From the NCBI GenBank assembly GCA_037157565.1, contig JAZHRO010000013.1:114590001-114654000 (forward strand): a DNA stretch of 64,000 bases, read 5' to 3'. The position numbers and the translations under genes are program-made. This DNA is from Thalassia testudinum (taxonomy: Eukaryota > Streptophyta > Magnoliopsida > Alismatales > Hydrocharitaceae). The notes below the pieces were generated by a model that made no database searches, was not told the DNA's origin, and saw nothing but the letters and a program-made list of their open reading frames with translations. Shown here one piece after another: positions 34,283-45,459 of the stretch (its first letter is position 1; each line of letters starts with the position of its first letter).

Positions 34283-35941
34283 TGTTGAAGTCAGAAAACT
34301 ATGCATTCGGAGTTGGATTCGAAAACCCATCGTTGTAGTTCGAGTCGCGAAGAAATCCGTTCAATAGATAAAATTTATACCGAAAATCCGTGAAGAAGTT
34401 CCAGGTCGAACACAGGGAGGCTACGTCGATCTCAAAATCCGCAATTATCTTTTTTTGTATTTTTGTTTAAAAGGCGAAATAATTACAATGGAATTGATAT
34501 AAACAATATAAGAGAGAGAGAACAATCACTTGGTATTTGAATAATGTTTTACAACTAAGAAAGCGGGAAATGATTACACTAGAAAATGGGAAACTGTTAC
34601 AACTAGAAAGCGAAAAATTCCACTCTAGAAAGCGGTAAAAGAAGGGGGAGAGAAGTTATCCTCCTCGACGAATGCTTGGAGGACGAGCCGGACAGAGGCG
34701 ACGCCTGGAAGATGGAGGACGAGGAGGGAAGGACAAAGTCGGAAGAATGGGAACGAGGCAACACGTCGTCATGGTCATGGGATCCACTTCCGAAACGGGG
34801 GTGAAAACTTGTATTTAGCTCTTGATGAGCATCCTGGCTGTGGGAGAAGCTTCTCTTAAGCTTTGGAGTGGGAGAGAGGAGAAGGGATGAAGAAGTGGAG
34901 GTCGGAGGGCTATATATAGGTGTAGATTGGAGGGGACAAATGGGTTATTTCATCTCAAATCATTAATTTAGGGCCTTTAGTGATGGATTTATCCATCACT
35001 AAAGGTCTGAACGTGGTCGACGTGTGCGCACCGCGTGCGCCTCCCCGCCTTCCGCGCCTAAACGCACCTGCGCATGTTTGGGTGGTCTCAGTCGTCCAAT
35101 CGTGAGATCGGACAGTCGAGATCGATCCTCGCCTGTGCCCGCTCTTCAGCTTCGCACCGCCTGATTGCGCATCAGATCTGGTGTGAGGCGGGGCATCTGA
35201 TCCTGCGTACACTTGATTGGGCGATCAGCACCATCCACAGTCGATCGCGTGGTCACAAATATTCGCCCACGCGCTACGGATGCAGATTTGAACGCACGTC
35301 GCATGCTCGAGCAACGTGCTCGACCAATGTGCTGCGGTGACGACTTTGTCGCAATTGTGTTTTCAGGCGCGCGTTCTTGTGGCTGTTGGATCAAGATCCA
35401 ATGGTCTAGATCACACATTAGAAACCCTTTGGAGATGCAACAGCGGTTTTGAGGGCCTATTGGGTGGCTGGGATGACATCCAATGATCAAGCCATCTTGG
35501 CTGTCCATCTTCTATGAGTTGTAGATGGTGCCACGGGTGTCTGATTGGACCAATTTTCGCCTCGTTAGGTTGTGATCATCGATTCGAACCCATCCGTGTG
35601 GTCAGATTTGTCGTATTAAGTGCGGATTGGCACCATATTAGCCCTTGATCTTTAGGGTTCCTCGATCTCTGTCTAGTGCTACGGATGTCCGATCAGGGCG
35701 ATCTTGGAGTCATTGTACTCCAATCGTCGCCCTGATCAGATTCGTATGGTTGGATCTTCGATTCGAGGCCCCGATTAACAAGTTGCCCTATCCTTGGCCA
35801 AAAAAAAGAGAATTACTATACAATTTATACAACTTGACCTAAATGCATGATTATGTAATATTTACAATGTATGATGCTAATATGACACTAAGAATATGCA
35901 TTAATAGATATTTTAGGTTAATCAGATGTATGCACATCACA
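34283..35941 (-). repeat. LTR H2 (3' LTR of a minus-strand Athila element)
   Basis: 1659 bp. On the minus strand it starts TGTGATGTGCATACATC, just after a polypurine tract, and ends ACTTCAACA. TATA box CTATATATAGG at 34910-34920; T-arm-like motif TGTTCGACCTGG at 34401-34421. U3 is GC-rich. Related to LTRs L and G (GATCAAGGGC, CGACGATTGGAGT and similar blocks in the same order). Confidence 0.75.
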
Positions 35942-37376
35942 CCCTCATGCCTATCTTTTGCTAGTCCCTAGAAAAATCTACATGCTATTTGTGAAAGAAT
36001 TAGGTTGGATTACTCAGGCACAAATCATTTTCAACATTAAGAAATTTTTACTTAGGACCTGAACTTTCAAAGACACAACAACGCCCGGGTATCTGCCAAA
36101 ATGCAGACCGCTTCAAGCTCTCGCCTTATTCAAAGAAAGATATCTTTTTCTCTTTTTCTTCTCTTCTAATTTTTTTTTGGATTTTTGAGTTTAGGGTTAT
36201 AGAGTGGCCTTCTACAGCCACTCAACCCACCCAAGAATTGATGGGAATCCTAAGTTCTAAGCATCTTTTTGTGAATGTGATAGACTCGTTGATCGGCAAT
36301 CAGAACGGACTTTGGATTTCTACACCCCTAGGTGACCTTAAAAAGTGTTCTGCCTAAAGGTGTATCTATACGACCGGTAGCTTTCTCCCTACTTTTTATT
36401 TTTTATGGGGTCAACACAAGGGTGAATCCAGTGTATATCTCCCCAGCTTATTCTACTTCTTCGCTTCTTCCTAAGTGTTTTAGGAATTTTTATGTGCATT
36501 TCTTGAGTTAGGATCTGGACAACTGGTTGATGAGTTGTTACCACCGACAACTTGCCAGCTATACTTGTGCGGCGAAGTGTGGTTTATTTCTTTTGTTTCT
36601 TTTTCTTTCTTTTCTCCTTTTTTTTTTCTTTTCTTTTTGAACTTTCTTTTTTTTTTATGTAGGTGGCTTCCCTGGTCTAAGATTTACCTAAAGGCAGCAA
36701 GAAGAGAGTGGTCCTGTGACTGGGCTCTGGACAACCTACCTATGGGTTGTTACTTACGATAACTTGCCAACCATATCACACTAGAAGGTTCATTAGCTAC
36801 CTAATTTTCATTAAAACTGCCGAACAACAAGTCAGTGACAAATAGTGCATAGATGCTTAAACTTAAAGTTCCCTCAAATCAGAGGGTGGGTTGATAAGTC
36901 GTGTACTTATCACCCAAACTTATTTAATCAAATTAAAATAGAATTCAGGATGGCGAGAACTCGATAAACAAATCCACATTTTAGTGGATGCCCAGGCTGA
37001 TTAAGCCCAAAAACCTAAAGGGTCTTAGTGTTCAGATCCTACTGTAATATTTCCTAAGATTGAAAGGTCCTAATGTCCAAGTACTCCTTCCTAATTCAAA
37101 TTATTTTTTTATTTTTTTATTTTTATGTATATATAAGAAAACAAGTAGAATTTATAGGAATTCCACAGAACTGACAAATTGATTCAGGAATGAATCCACC
37201 CCCCATGCCTAGCTGATGCAATGTCCGCATTAAGAATAAAAGACATGAAAGGAAGGGTAGAATGCAGAAGATATCACCTGAATATGAAGCTCGAGTCAGC
37301 TCTGAGTCAGATTGTACAACTGCTGAGTTTAATGTCATCAGCTAGGCATAGTCTAGCCAAAGAAGTCATAACATAG
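35942..37376 (-). other. 3' noncoding region of Athila element H with polypurine tract
   Basis: Minus strand. Terminal tract CTAGCAAAAGATAGGCATGA at 35942-35966 and internal tract at 37197-37233. The complementary arms are 36952-36997 (left in element sense) and 36083-36125 (right), and the 56-nt motif copies are at about 36721-36775 and 36511-36563. Same layout as in L and G. Confidence 0.65.
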
Positions 37377-37950
37377 CTAGAGCAACCGTGTCTGAGACGG
37401 GTTCTGGAACGTACGGTCAATAACAAGCTTCAGACATTGAGCATTGACTTTGAATGAATTACCCATCTTCGGGTCAGAGATTTGAACAGCCTCGTTTGGA
37501 AATATCTGATCGATAATGAACGGACCGTTTCATTTCGACCTAAGTTTGTCGGGAAAGAGCTTAAGTTGAGAATCAAAGAGGCAGACTTTCTGGTTCAGCT
37601 CAAAGCTCTTGTGGGAAATTAATTTGTCATAAAGTGCTTTGGTCCGAGCCTTGTAGATCTTGGCATTCTTGTATGCGTCATTTCTAAGCTCCTCCAACTC
37701 AGATAGTTGGAGTTTCCTGGTCTTTCCGGCTAAACTCAGATCTAGATTACATTGTTTGATTGCCTAGAATGCCCTATGTTCAATTTCTACGGGTAAATGT
37801 CATGCCTTTCCATACACCAGATGAAACAGAGACATGCCGATGGACGTTTTATACGCTGTATGGTAGGCCTAAAGAGTATTCTCAAACTTTTGAGTACAGT
37901 CAATAAGACTAAATTAGATCCTTTTGATTTTTGAATATTTGTTTTTACCA
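37377..37950 (-). pseudogene. Athila-type integrase C-terminus
   Basis: Integrase inserts the cDNA into the host genome. Minus-strand reading gives NKYSKIKRI, then [98 protein letters not shown] and ends KVNAQCLKLVIDRTFQ before a TAG at 37377-37379. This is the end of the catalytic core plus the GPY/F-type C-terminal domain (NGPFIIDQIFPNEAVQI) of Athila. In-frame stops replace Trp in ENTL-stop-AY and SK-stop-NGPF and Cys in YGKA-stop-HLP. The upstream RT and the rest of integrase are missing; the match fades beyond 37950. Confidence 0.88.
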
Positions 37951-38427
37951 CCAAGTTGAGTAAAAAGACTAGGTACCTAGAGTTGATTAAGTAAAGAGTT
38001 GTTAAAATTCTTAGCCATAAGGTCTAACAGGCTATAGTTAGCTTAATCAATTGAGGACATTTGGCTAGACTTGGCAACTTATATTTTGATAGATCCTGCG
38101 GGATGATACTAATGGTTTTAGGGGCTTGAGAGTGAAAGGCTTTGCTATCCACGCTCTGGTTTGAGAGCTAAGTAACCTAAGTGTCCAAAATTCACACACA
38201 TTAGAATTGTCTTGTTGGCATCTAAGACCGCGAAAACACAGAGGTTAAGAGATTGATTCTAAATCCTCTTTAGTCCAAGAATTTCTACAGGCGGCTCTAG
38301 AAAAGGTGAAGGATGTGCCACTCACTTAGAAAAAGGAATTGGAGTTTTTTATTTAGTAAGAAAAATGAGGAGGAGAAAAGTATATATATATACACCCTGC
38401 AGTTAAGCATCTCGGTACAAATGAATG
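37951..38427. other. Unclassified sequence between integrase fragment and SIRE-like LTR
   Basis: No open frame or repeat recognised with confidence. Some phrases on the minus strand resemble retrotransposon leader sequence, so it may be leader from a recombined Athila element. Confidence 0.3.
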
Positions 38428-40064
38428 TGTTGGTGCAAGGGCACCACGATCGTTAATTTTGATGATAATAAAACACTTGTATTTTAACAATTACATTTGA
38501 GTTTAAGATTTCAGGATAATTGTAAATTGATACAAGTGTGAAGGAGCTTCAGTTCTCATCCATGTGGATTGGAGGAGCTCGCTGGAAGAGAAGGAGCCTT
38601 CGCTCGGAGTGAGAGCATGAAGAAAGGAGATGAAGAATAGGATATAAGTTTATTCTATTCATGTAATCTATTTCTGTTATCCTTTGTTTTTTATTTCTTA
38701 GATCATATGTTAAAGAGCCTCAAAGTAACTAAACTGTAGTCCTATAGAACCCTAGGATACTAGGGTTTCTCATAAAGAACTTAAAAATCCAAGATAGGCT
38801 TCAGACAGCCTAATCAAACATCAAATCCTAAAATCAGACATCTGATCTTGGACTTTAAGCCGTCTAAATGTTGTATCAGACGTCCAAACACTTAGGCTGG
38901 AGCACCACCTTCTGTCTACCACTTTCAGACGTCTAGCTTTTATTCTAGACATCTTAGACGATGTCTAATGACCTTGCTAGACGTCCAATTAGTGGAACGT
39001 TGGCTTAGAAATTTGATCGTTGAAGAACGACCCTTGATCTTCGATCTGACATCCATAGAGGACCTTAGATGTCTGATATATAGACGTTAGCCTCGATTAA
39101 GCCAAAATCACTTTGCACAGATCTAATAGCCGTTTATGCCTTAGGAAATCCATTCCCGCAGTTAATTAGATTTCCAGATATCCAGACCTAATGCCAGACG
39201 TCCAATCTGTCGTCTAACCAACTTACACTAGAACCCTATTTAGGTTTGATTGAAGTCAGTAAGGAAACCCATCTAGGATTAGACGTCTGATGTTATTTCC
39301 AGACATCTTAAAAGTAGTTTTAAGATGTCTGATACTTTTCCTAGGCGTCTGATGACCCTGTCAGAATCATTAATGATTCTGATTACAGCCTGATTTGCCT
39401 TAGGATAATTCCCAACATCTACCTAAGCCTTCCACAACCTTCCTAAATCTTCCTAGGCCTTCTATAAATAGAGGAGTACCCTTACCTTTCAAATACACAC
39501 CAAGTAACACTACTTTCACACTCCTTTATGTCATAGAGAAGAAATCATCAAAAAGAGAAGTGATATTGCTCTCCAAGCCCCATTCAACAAATCCGAGAGC
39601 GTCGTTACTCTACCGAGATCACATCTACGTACTTCCATTTAAGGAAAGTCTCTTTTTCCTATAGAAGCTAAGTTTAGGATATATACTTTGTGGCTCTATA
39701 GGATTCTGTTGTATTTTTCTTTATTCTTGGTTGGGTATTCGTCTTGCTAATTCTCGTCTCTTTCGTGAGACAAAATACTCCTCGTGAAGAGGAGGGTTTT
39801 GAGATACACTACCCTCGTATAAAGTAGTGTGGTTATAAGAAGTCACCCTCATTTAAATGACTTAATAATGGATTTGATCGACTTGGTCGATTGGGAAATC
39901 CTAAACCAAGAGGTTTAGGTGGTGGTTTTTACTCGATTTTGGGTTTCCACCTAAAAATCCTTTGTGCATTTGTGTGATTATTTATTGTGTGAGATTGAAT
40001 ATTTTATTTCTGCATCTTTTTCATATTTCGCCAATCTCACCCCCTCCATAGTAGGCAAATCTCA
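38428..40064 (+). mobile_element. Second SIRE-like Ty1/copia solo LTR
   Basis: About 1637 bp, starting TGTTGGTGCAAGGGCACC. Aligns along its length with the solo LTR at 15467-17114. TATA box CTATAAATAG at 39472-39481. Carries many copies of (C)AGACGTCTGA and variants (38800-39370). No primer site follows, so it is solo. No target duplication is evident and the right limit is uncertain by a few bases. Confidence 0.75.
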
Positions 40065-41010
40065 TCTTCCTCTCTGCTCCGTTTCCTTTCTCGTCGGAGT
40101 TTGATCCAACTTCATCGGATTTCATCCTCTGTTATGCACCATCGACGGAGATCTTCTTCCCCCTTCATCCAGGTAATCGTAGATTAGCGCAGTTTTTAGT
40201 CTAGAGTAGATTTAGATAGTTAGATAGTTAGTTAGATTAGTTTATGTTTAGATGCAAGTCTTCTTCCCCGGCTCCGGTGAGGCCAAATTCGGCCTCATAG
40301 GACTTTGATTCACATCTTTATCTACTCAACCACCATCCTCACCTCACCACGATTCCATTTCACCTTCTCCCTCCTCAATTCTATCATCTACTCGCCTAAT
40401 TCCAATCCACCTTCACCGGAGACCTCCACTGTCCATGGTAGAGTTCTACGGCTTAGTTCATAGCCACTAGGGGTCCTCCACCACTTTAACACTACTTGAG
40501 GACCCCAATCCTACCTTTAATTGGATATATAACTCACTACATCTATAATGCCTAATTTCCACTCAACTTCTGAGCTCGCTGTCAATGGCGAGCTCAAAAG
40601 AGTTTATTCACCTAATTGACCTTCCAACCACCTTCGCCTCACTGCCGTGAACATTTCCCTCACTCAATTGAGTGATAGGGCTGCTCATGAGTTCAGACAA
40701 GCTCAAGAGGCATTCTTACTGAATTCAGTGATGAATCTTTGAATCAGAACGTTAATTAGAGAAATTGAGGTGTTCCTGAGGTTCTTTGTGACCTCAGGAG
40801 TCTTTCAAGATCATTATTGATCTGTTTAAAGGGAATTTAATCTCCGACAGTTTTATATTGATGAGAGGATCATATTCCACCTATTAGACGTAGGTTTTGA
40901 TGATTGAATCATTCTATAAGACGTCGTCCTCTCCAACTCTGGTGGAGATGGAGAACCTCAACCATTAAGGTTTAGAGCCTAGAAACAAGTCCTGAAGCAT
41001 AAGTAGATGA
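40065..41010. other. Unclassified repeat P1, left part
   Basis: Contains GCTCCGGTGAGGCC and CATCCAGGTAATCG phrases and resembles in style the sequence at 46780-47400. No domain found. Interrupted by solo LTR J. Confidence 0.3.
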
Positions 41011-43071
41011 TGCGAAAATACGCGTGATTTATAATTAGGGTTTTTAAATTATTGTAACACGCGAATTCACAAACGCTTTTAAATTTATATTCCTAGATAG
41101 TAGTGGTATTTAGGATCATCCAAGGAGGCCAATTTTGTTAATCACATAAATGGTTCTCTCTCTCGCCTTTCAAATCCGCACTTTGTTTTTGTGATTTTTT
41201 ATTTTGTTGTTTTTATATTTTTTAGAAACAATTGGGTTTGAGGGAACGGAATGCGAAGACTTAATTATACTACAACTAGTCTTAGGTGACAAGAATGGTG
41301 TCCTCTCTCCTAAGCTCACCCTAGGTAAGTGCGCCTAGTGTAATTAGAAGAGAAGAGTGTGTGCATTACAACTACAAAAGCAACATGTAAAAACACACTA
41401 TCTATAAGATGAAAATTGGAAGGCGAATAACTTTTGTATTACTAGTAAAGTCAAATACAGGTAGAGGAATGCTTCTACAGGAACATTAAACTACTACCTA
41501 ATACAAAAAGTAGAATGGAAGATAAAGAAGAAGAAAGGGGGATCCTCTAGTTGAAGTTAGGATGGCCCTTACTCCAAGTGCAATTGGCTTGCACTTGAAA
41601 AGGGTCTTCCTTGTACATTGATGTAGTCCTCTTCCAAGCTATCCTCCAAGGTGGGTGTCAACCACCTTGGCTCCTTCTCTTGCCTAGCCATCCCTTTGAT
41701 GTTGAAGATGATCTCCTCCTTGGCGTGGATAAGGGAGAAGAGAGAGGAAGAAGGCACCAAGGGGGCGGGTAGATTGCCCCCTTAATATTCTTCCCTCCTT
41801 CCTTAGCGTGGAGATGGGGTGGAGGAATGGTGAACGTAACTAATGGAGAAGATATGGCTTTTTGGTGGTGATTATGGTGGGTATTTATAGAGATAGATGA
41901 GGGGTGGTTGGCGTGGGCTTAGGTGTAGGGCTAGGCTTAGGTTTGGTGGGTAGTTAGTGGTGGCTATGGGGATCCTAGGGTGTAGGCTTGGTGGCGCCAA
42001 CTTAAGGGTGTGAAGGGGGATAGTTGTAGGTGGTGTTGGTGGCTTTTGGTGGTGAAGAGACACCACAAATTGGTGCCAAATTGGGTGTCTTCTAGAAGGT
42101 CATTTTGGCACCAATTTATGAAGGGTTAGGGTGGATTTAGGTGTTGGATGGATGGTTAGGATGAAGGGAAAGTTGGCCCCAAAAACTAAGGTGGTTGGAG
42201 TTGGTTTTTGGTGCCATTTTCATGGTGTCTTTTGGTGTTGGTGTGGGTTGAAAAGGTGTGTCTTGTTGGTGCCAAATTGAGGTGGAGTAGGGTAGCTTAG
42301 GTGGAAGCTTAGGTGGGCTTACTTGGTGGTGCTAGTTAGGTGGGAATTAGGGTTAGGTTGTTGAGCTAGGGTTTTAAGGGAGAAGAGCTAAGGGTAGCTG
42401 GAAGGAGTTGCACTGGAGCTGATGTCTACTAAAGGGAGTTGAAGTAGAGCTCAGTAGCTAGCTTAGCTAGCTAGCTCTTTGCTAGCTGCTAAGCCAAGCT
42501 AATTTGAGCTAAATTCTTCTGATCTGAGCTGAGGTGAGATGGGTCTGGTCATCCCGGAGATTATTTAGCTAGCTGGAGTAGCTAGCTTAGGTTAAGTAGC
42601 TTAGCTCAACTAAGTTGAGTTGAGATAGGTCTCTGGGAGCTAGACTTGAGCTGGCCTGAGCTGGTTAAGGTCATCTTCAGCTGTCCAGGTCTAGCTAGTT
42701 GATAGTAGTAGCTAGTCCTAGTCAAGTTGAACTTCCAGTGAACTCTTTTGAGCCAGAAGAGCTGGAATGGAGCTAGGATCAACTGTCTTTAGCTAGCTTG
42801 AGCTGCCATCCAACCGAGGTGTGCTGAATGGAAATAAGGTGAATTAGCTAGGGCTACCATTCAGCTAAGATGAGCTGAATGGAGGTAAGGGTGAGTTGAT
42901 CTAGCTAGAAGGAGCTGGGATCCAGCTGGGATGAGCTGGATTTAGCTAGGATTCAGCTAAATTGAGCTGGATCTAGCTAGGATCCAGCTAAATGGAGCTT
43001 CTTCTTCATCTTCTACCTTCCTGAGTGCCAAGATTTGTGGGATCTAACATTCTGCCTAATCCTGACACTCA
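41011..43071 (-). mobile_element. Solo LTR J, minus orientation, with an AGCT-rich domain
   Basis: Flanked by GATGA (41006-41010) and GATAA (43072-43076), a 4/5 target duplication. On the minus strand it starts TGAGTGTCAGGATTAGGC and ends TATTTTCGCA. A TATA-like CTATAAATAC is at 41881-41890 (minus). The U3 part, 42380-43000, is made of AGCTAGCT, GAGCTGGATCCAGCTAGG and related units. A weak GGCCTCCTTGGATGATCC motif (41115-41135, minus) occupies the position of the T-arm-like motif. Confidence 0.7.
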
Positions 43072-43076
43072 GATAA

Positions 43077-44202
43077 ATGCATTAAAAATACATTAAAATG
43101 CAATGCATGCCTAACCTAGGTAAATACCTAAATGCAGCCTGAAAACCCATTCGTGGAGTTAAAATCCTAAGAGATAGATCTGTTTAAGGGCATAAGTATG
43201 ATGATAAACTGGTGTTTATCAATAAACCTCAGAGAACATACTCTAGACTTCATTTATGTTTGAGAACCTCTGGAATCTTCCACCGAACACATCACCTTCA
43301 CATTTCAGGCGACGAAGCCTAAGAGCACTGCTACAATGCTCAAAACCTGATTTTGAGGTGTGGAATTATTTCCTTGAGTTGAATTAGGTCATATTAGGTA
43401 GTTAATTTGATCTGGGAAGCTGTGGATTTAAAAGTCAACTCTTAACTTGAGTTTGGCCAAACCTGAGTTCAATTCTAGAAAATCAGGCTTGATTCTTTAA
43501 TTTAATGAATTGGATAAGTTCCTGTGATGATTTAGAATTATTTATAACTTATTTGATTGAATTTCATCGAGAGTTGTTAAAGATTCTGTGATCTGACCTG
43601 TTTGGGTTCATTTGAAACCCAACATTGATCTTTGGGTTTTTGTCGAGATTTGAACTCAAATCCTACTCAGATTAGCTTCACTTGATTCATTGAATCAATC
43701 TAAGTCAATTCTTGAGGCTTTTATCTCTCTGTTGGACTAATTTGAGCTTAAATCTAAGCTCTGAACACCTGAATTGAAGCTTCTAAGCTTCTGAAGCCTT
43801 TTGCAGCTCTTCCTAAGCTCACCCCTCTCCTAAAACTTGCAAAATGCTTCACTGAAACATCTCAAACCCTCAATTGAGGGCATTAATTGATCTGCAGGTC
43901 AAAAGACCTGAGATTGCACCCTCTGAACCTTATTCCAGGGCATGGTGAGATAGCCATGTTCTTCCACTAAATCAACGGATCAAAAGTGATCCAATCACCA
44001 AATTGGTGATCAAATTGGAAAGTTAAAGTCAAGAACTTCCAATCTAGCCCTTGCTTGCTCGATTTGGTCTTGTGAGTTGCTCAAAATCTTCGTTTGAAGT
44101 TTGACCTAATGCAGCTGCATGAAGGAAAGACGCGACTCAGATAGTCCCACATCGGGAGTTCTTGTGCAGCCACGCTGGTATTTTATGAAAAGGTGAACGC
44201 AG
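43077..44202. other. Unclassified repeat P1, right part
   Basis: No open frame of note. Near its end is AGTCCCACATCG (44143-44154), identical to the plant snRNA upstream sequence element, with TATTTTATG 24 bp further on. The purine-rich GAAAAGGTGAACGCAG before LTR E could be a polypurine tract. Confidence 0.35.
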
Positions 44203-45459
44203 TGCTTCAGTCGTCAAGCACTGGGTGCACCTAATTTATCTGACCATTCTAATTGAGGACGTGCATGCACATGTGTGGGTGTGGGCAAGCGTATGCCTGA
44301 GTGCGTGGACCTAGGTGGGCGAGTGTGTATGTGGGCCTGTGATGAGCCAAGACTATGCGTTGGGCAAAAATAGATAAAAATCCACCGAATAAAAATTAGG
44401 TTGGACCTCGAGTACGGTCTGGTCCCACCCTTTACGGATTGCTGCATATCCCCGAAAGAGGTTTGACTTCCCATTAACAAATTTTTGTTAAGAGAGAAGA
44501 GAATGGGCTTAAGTTGTGCAAAAATTGGCTAAATTGGCTAAGTGTGGAACGTAAGAGTGAACGGTAAAGGAGTTAAGAAAAGAAAGAAATTAAGACAAAG
44601 AGAAGAAAGAGATAGAGAGCTTAAAAGAAGAGTGAAGTTAAGAGTGAAGAAATTAGAAAGAATTATATAAAGAAAAATAAAAAGAGAGACAGACGTATGT
44701 TGCCTTGATTAGAAGTCTAACTTTGAACTTTATGTCCTCTAATTTTCTTAAAAGACATCTGATGGAGAAAACAAAAGGTTGAGTTAGGAAATAAAGAAAT
44801 TAAGACAAAGAGAAGAAAGAGATAGAGAGCTTAAAAGAAGAGTGAGGTTAAGAGAGAAGAGATTAGAAAGAATTATATAAAGAAAAATAAAAAGAGAGAC
44901 ATATGTCTGTTGTCTTGATTAGAAGTCTAAGTTTAAACTTCAAGTCGTCTGATTTTCTTAAAAGACGTCTGATGGAGAAAAGAAAAGGCCGAGTTAAGAA
45001 GAGATTGATTCGAGTTTTATATTGTAATATGAGGCCCTATATTCATTGTATGCTATTTCTATCTCACATTTTTGTAATAACTTGTAATAAACATTCTTCT
45101 ACTTGATTTTTATTGCAAATCATTCTTGTACACTTATTTCTATTGGTGGAATGGTATATGTATTAATTGTCCAATCCTGTGTAACTATACATGTGCTTAA
45201 CATATATGTAATTATAGATCTGATTAATTAAGTAATTAGTAATTAAGCATTAGAATGATATGGTGAAGTAGAATTATGATTATGCCTCCCAGTGAATGAC
45301 TTGAACTCTACCAGTTAAAAAAGAATTGAAACTAAAATGTTAGGTTAACTTGACCCAATACTACCTAAATGTCAACGATTCGTGTTAACCTAAGTCATTT
45401 CTTACACGATTAATTAAGACATTTAACCTTAATTAACTGTGTTGAGAAATTACACATCA
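44203..45459 (+). repeat. LTR E (probable 3' LTR of D-E)
   Basis: 1257 bp, TGCTTCAGTCGTC...ACACATCA. Aligns with LTR D, including the duplicated unit of about 210 bp (about 44568-44775 and 44780-44990). The T-arm-like region GCCTCCCAGTGAATGACTTG is at 45287-45311. No primer site follows. Confidence 0.75.

Larger units (their letters stand above)
28718..45459 (+). mobile_element. Athila-type Ty3 retrotransposon D-E, heavily interrupted
   Basis: A 5' LTR (28718-29979) with primer site and gag, and a matching 3' LTR (44203-45459) in the same orientation, suggest one 16.7-kb element with several insertions between (LTRs H1/H2 with an integrase fragment, a SIRE-like solo LTR, LTR J). No RT or protease of this element is visible, and no target duplication is found (left flank is LTR C, right flank CTCCC), so D and E could also belong to two elements that recombined. 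Confidence 0.5.

Noticed and set aside
28718..45459. Hidden reverse transcriptase of the D-E element
   Set aside because: I looked for the YxDD region and RNase H motifs on both strands and found only gag (plus) and an integrase C-terminus (minus, a different element).
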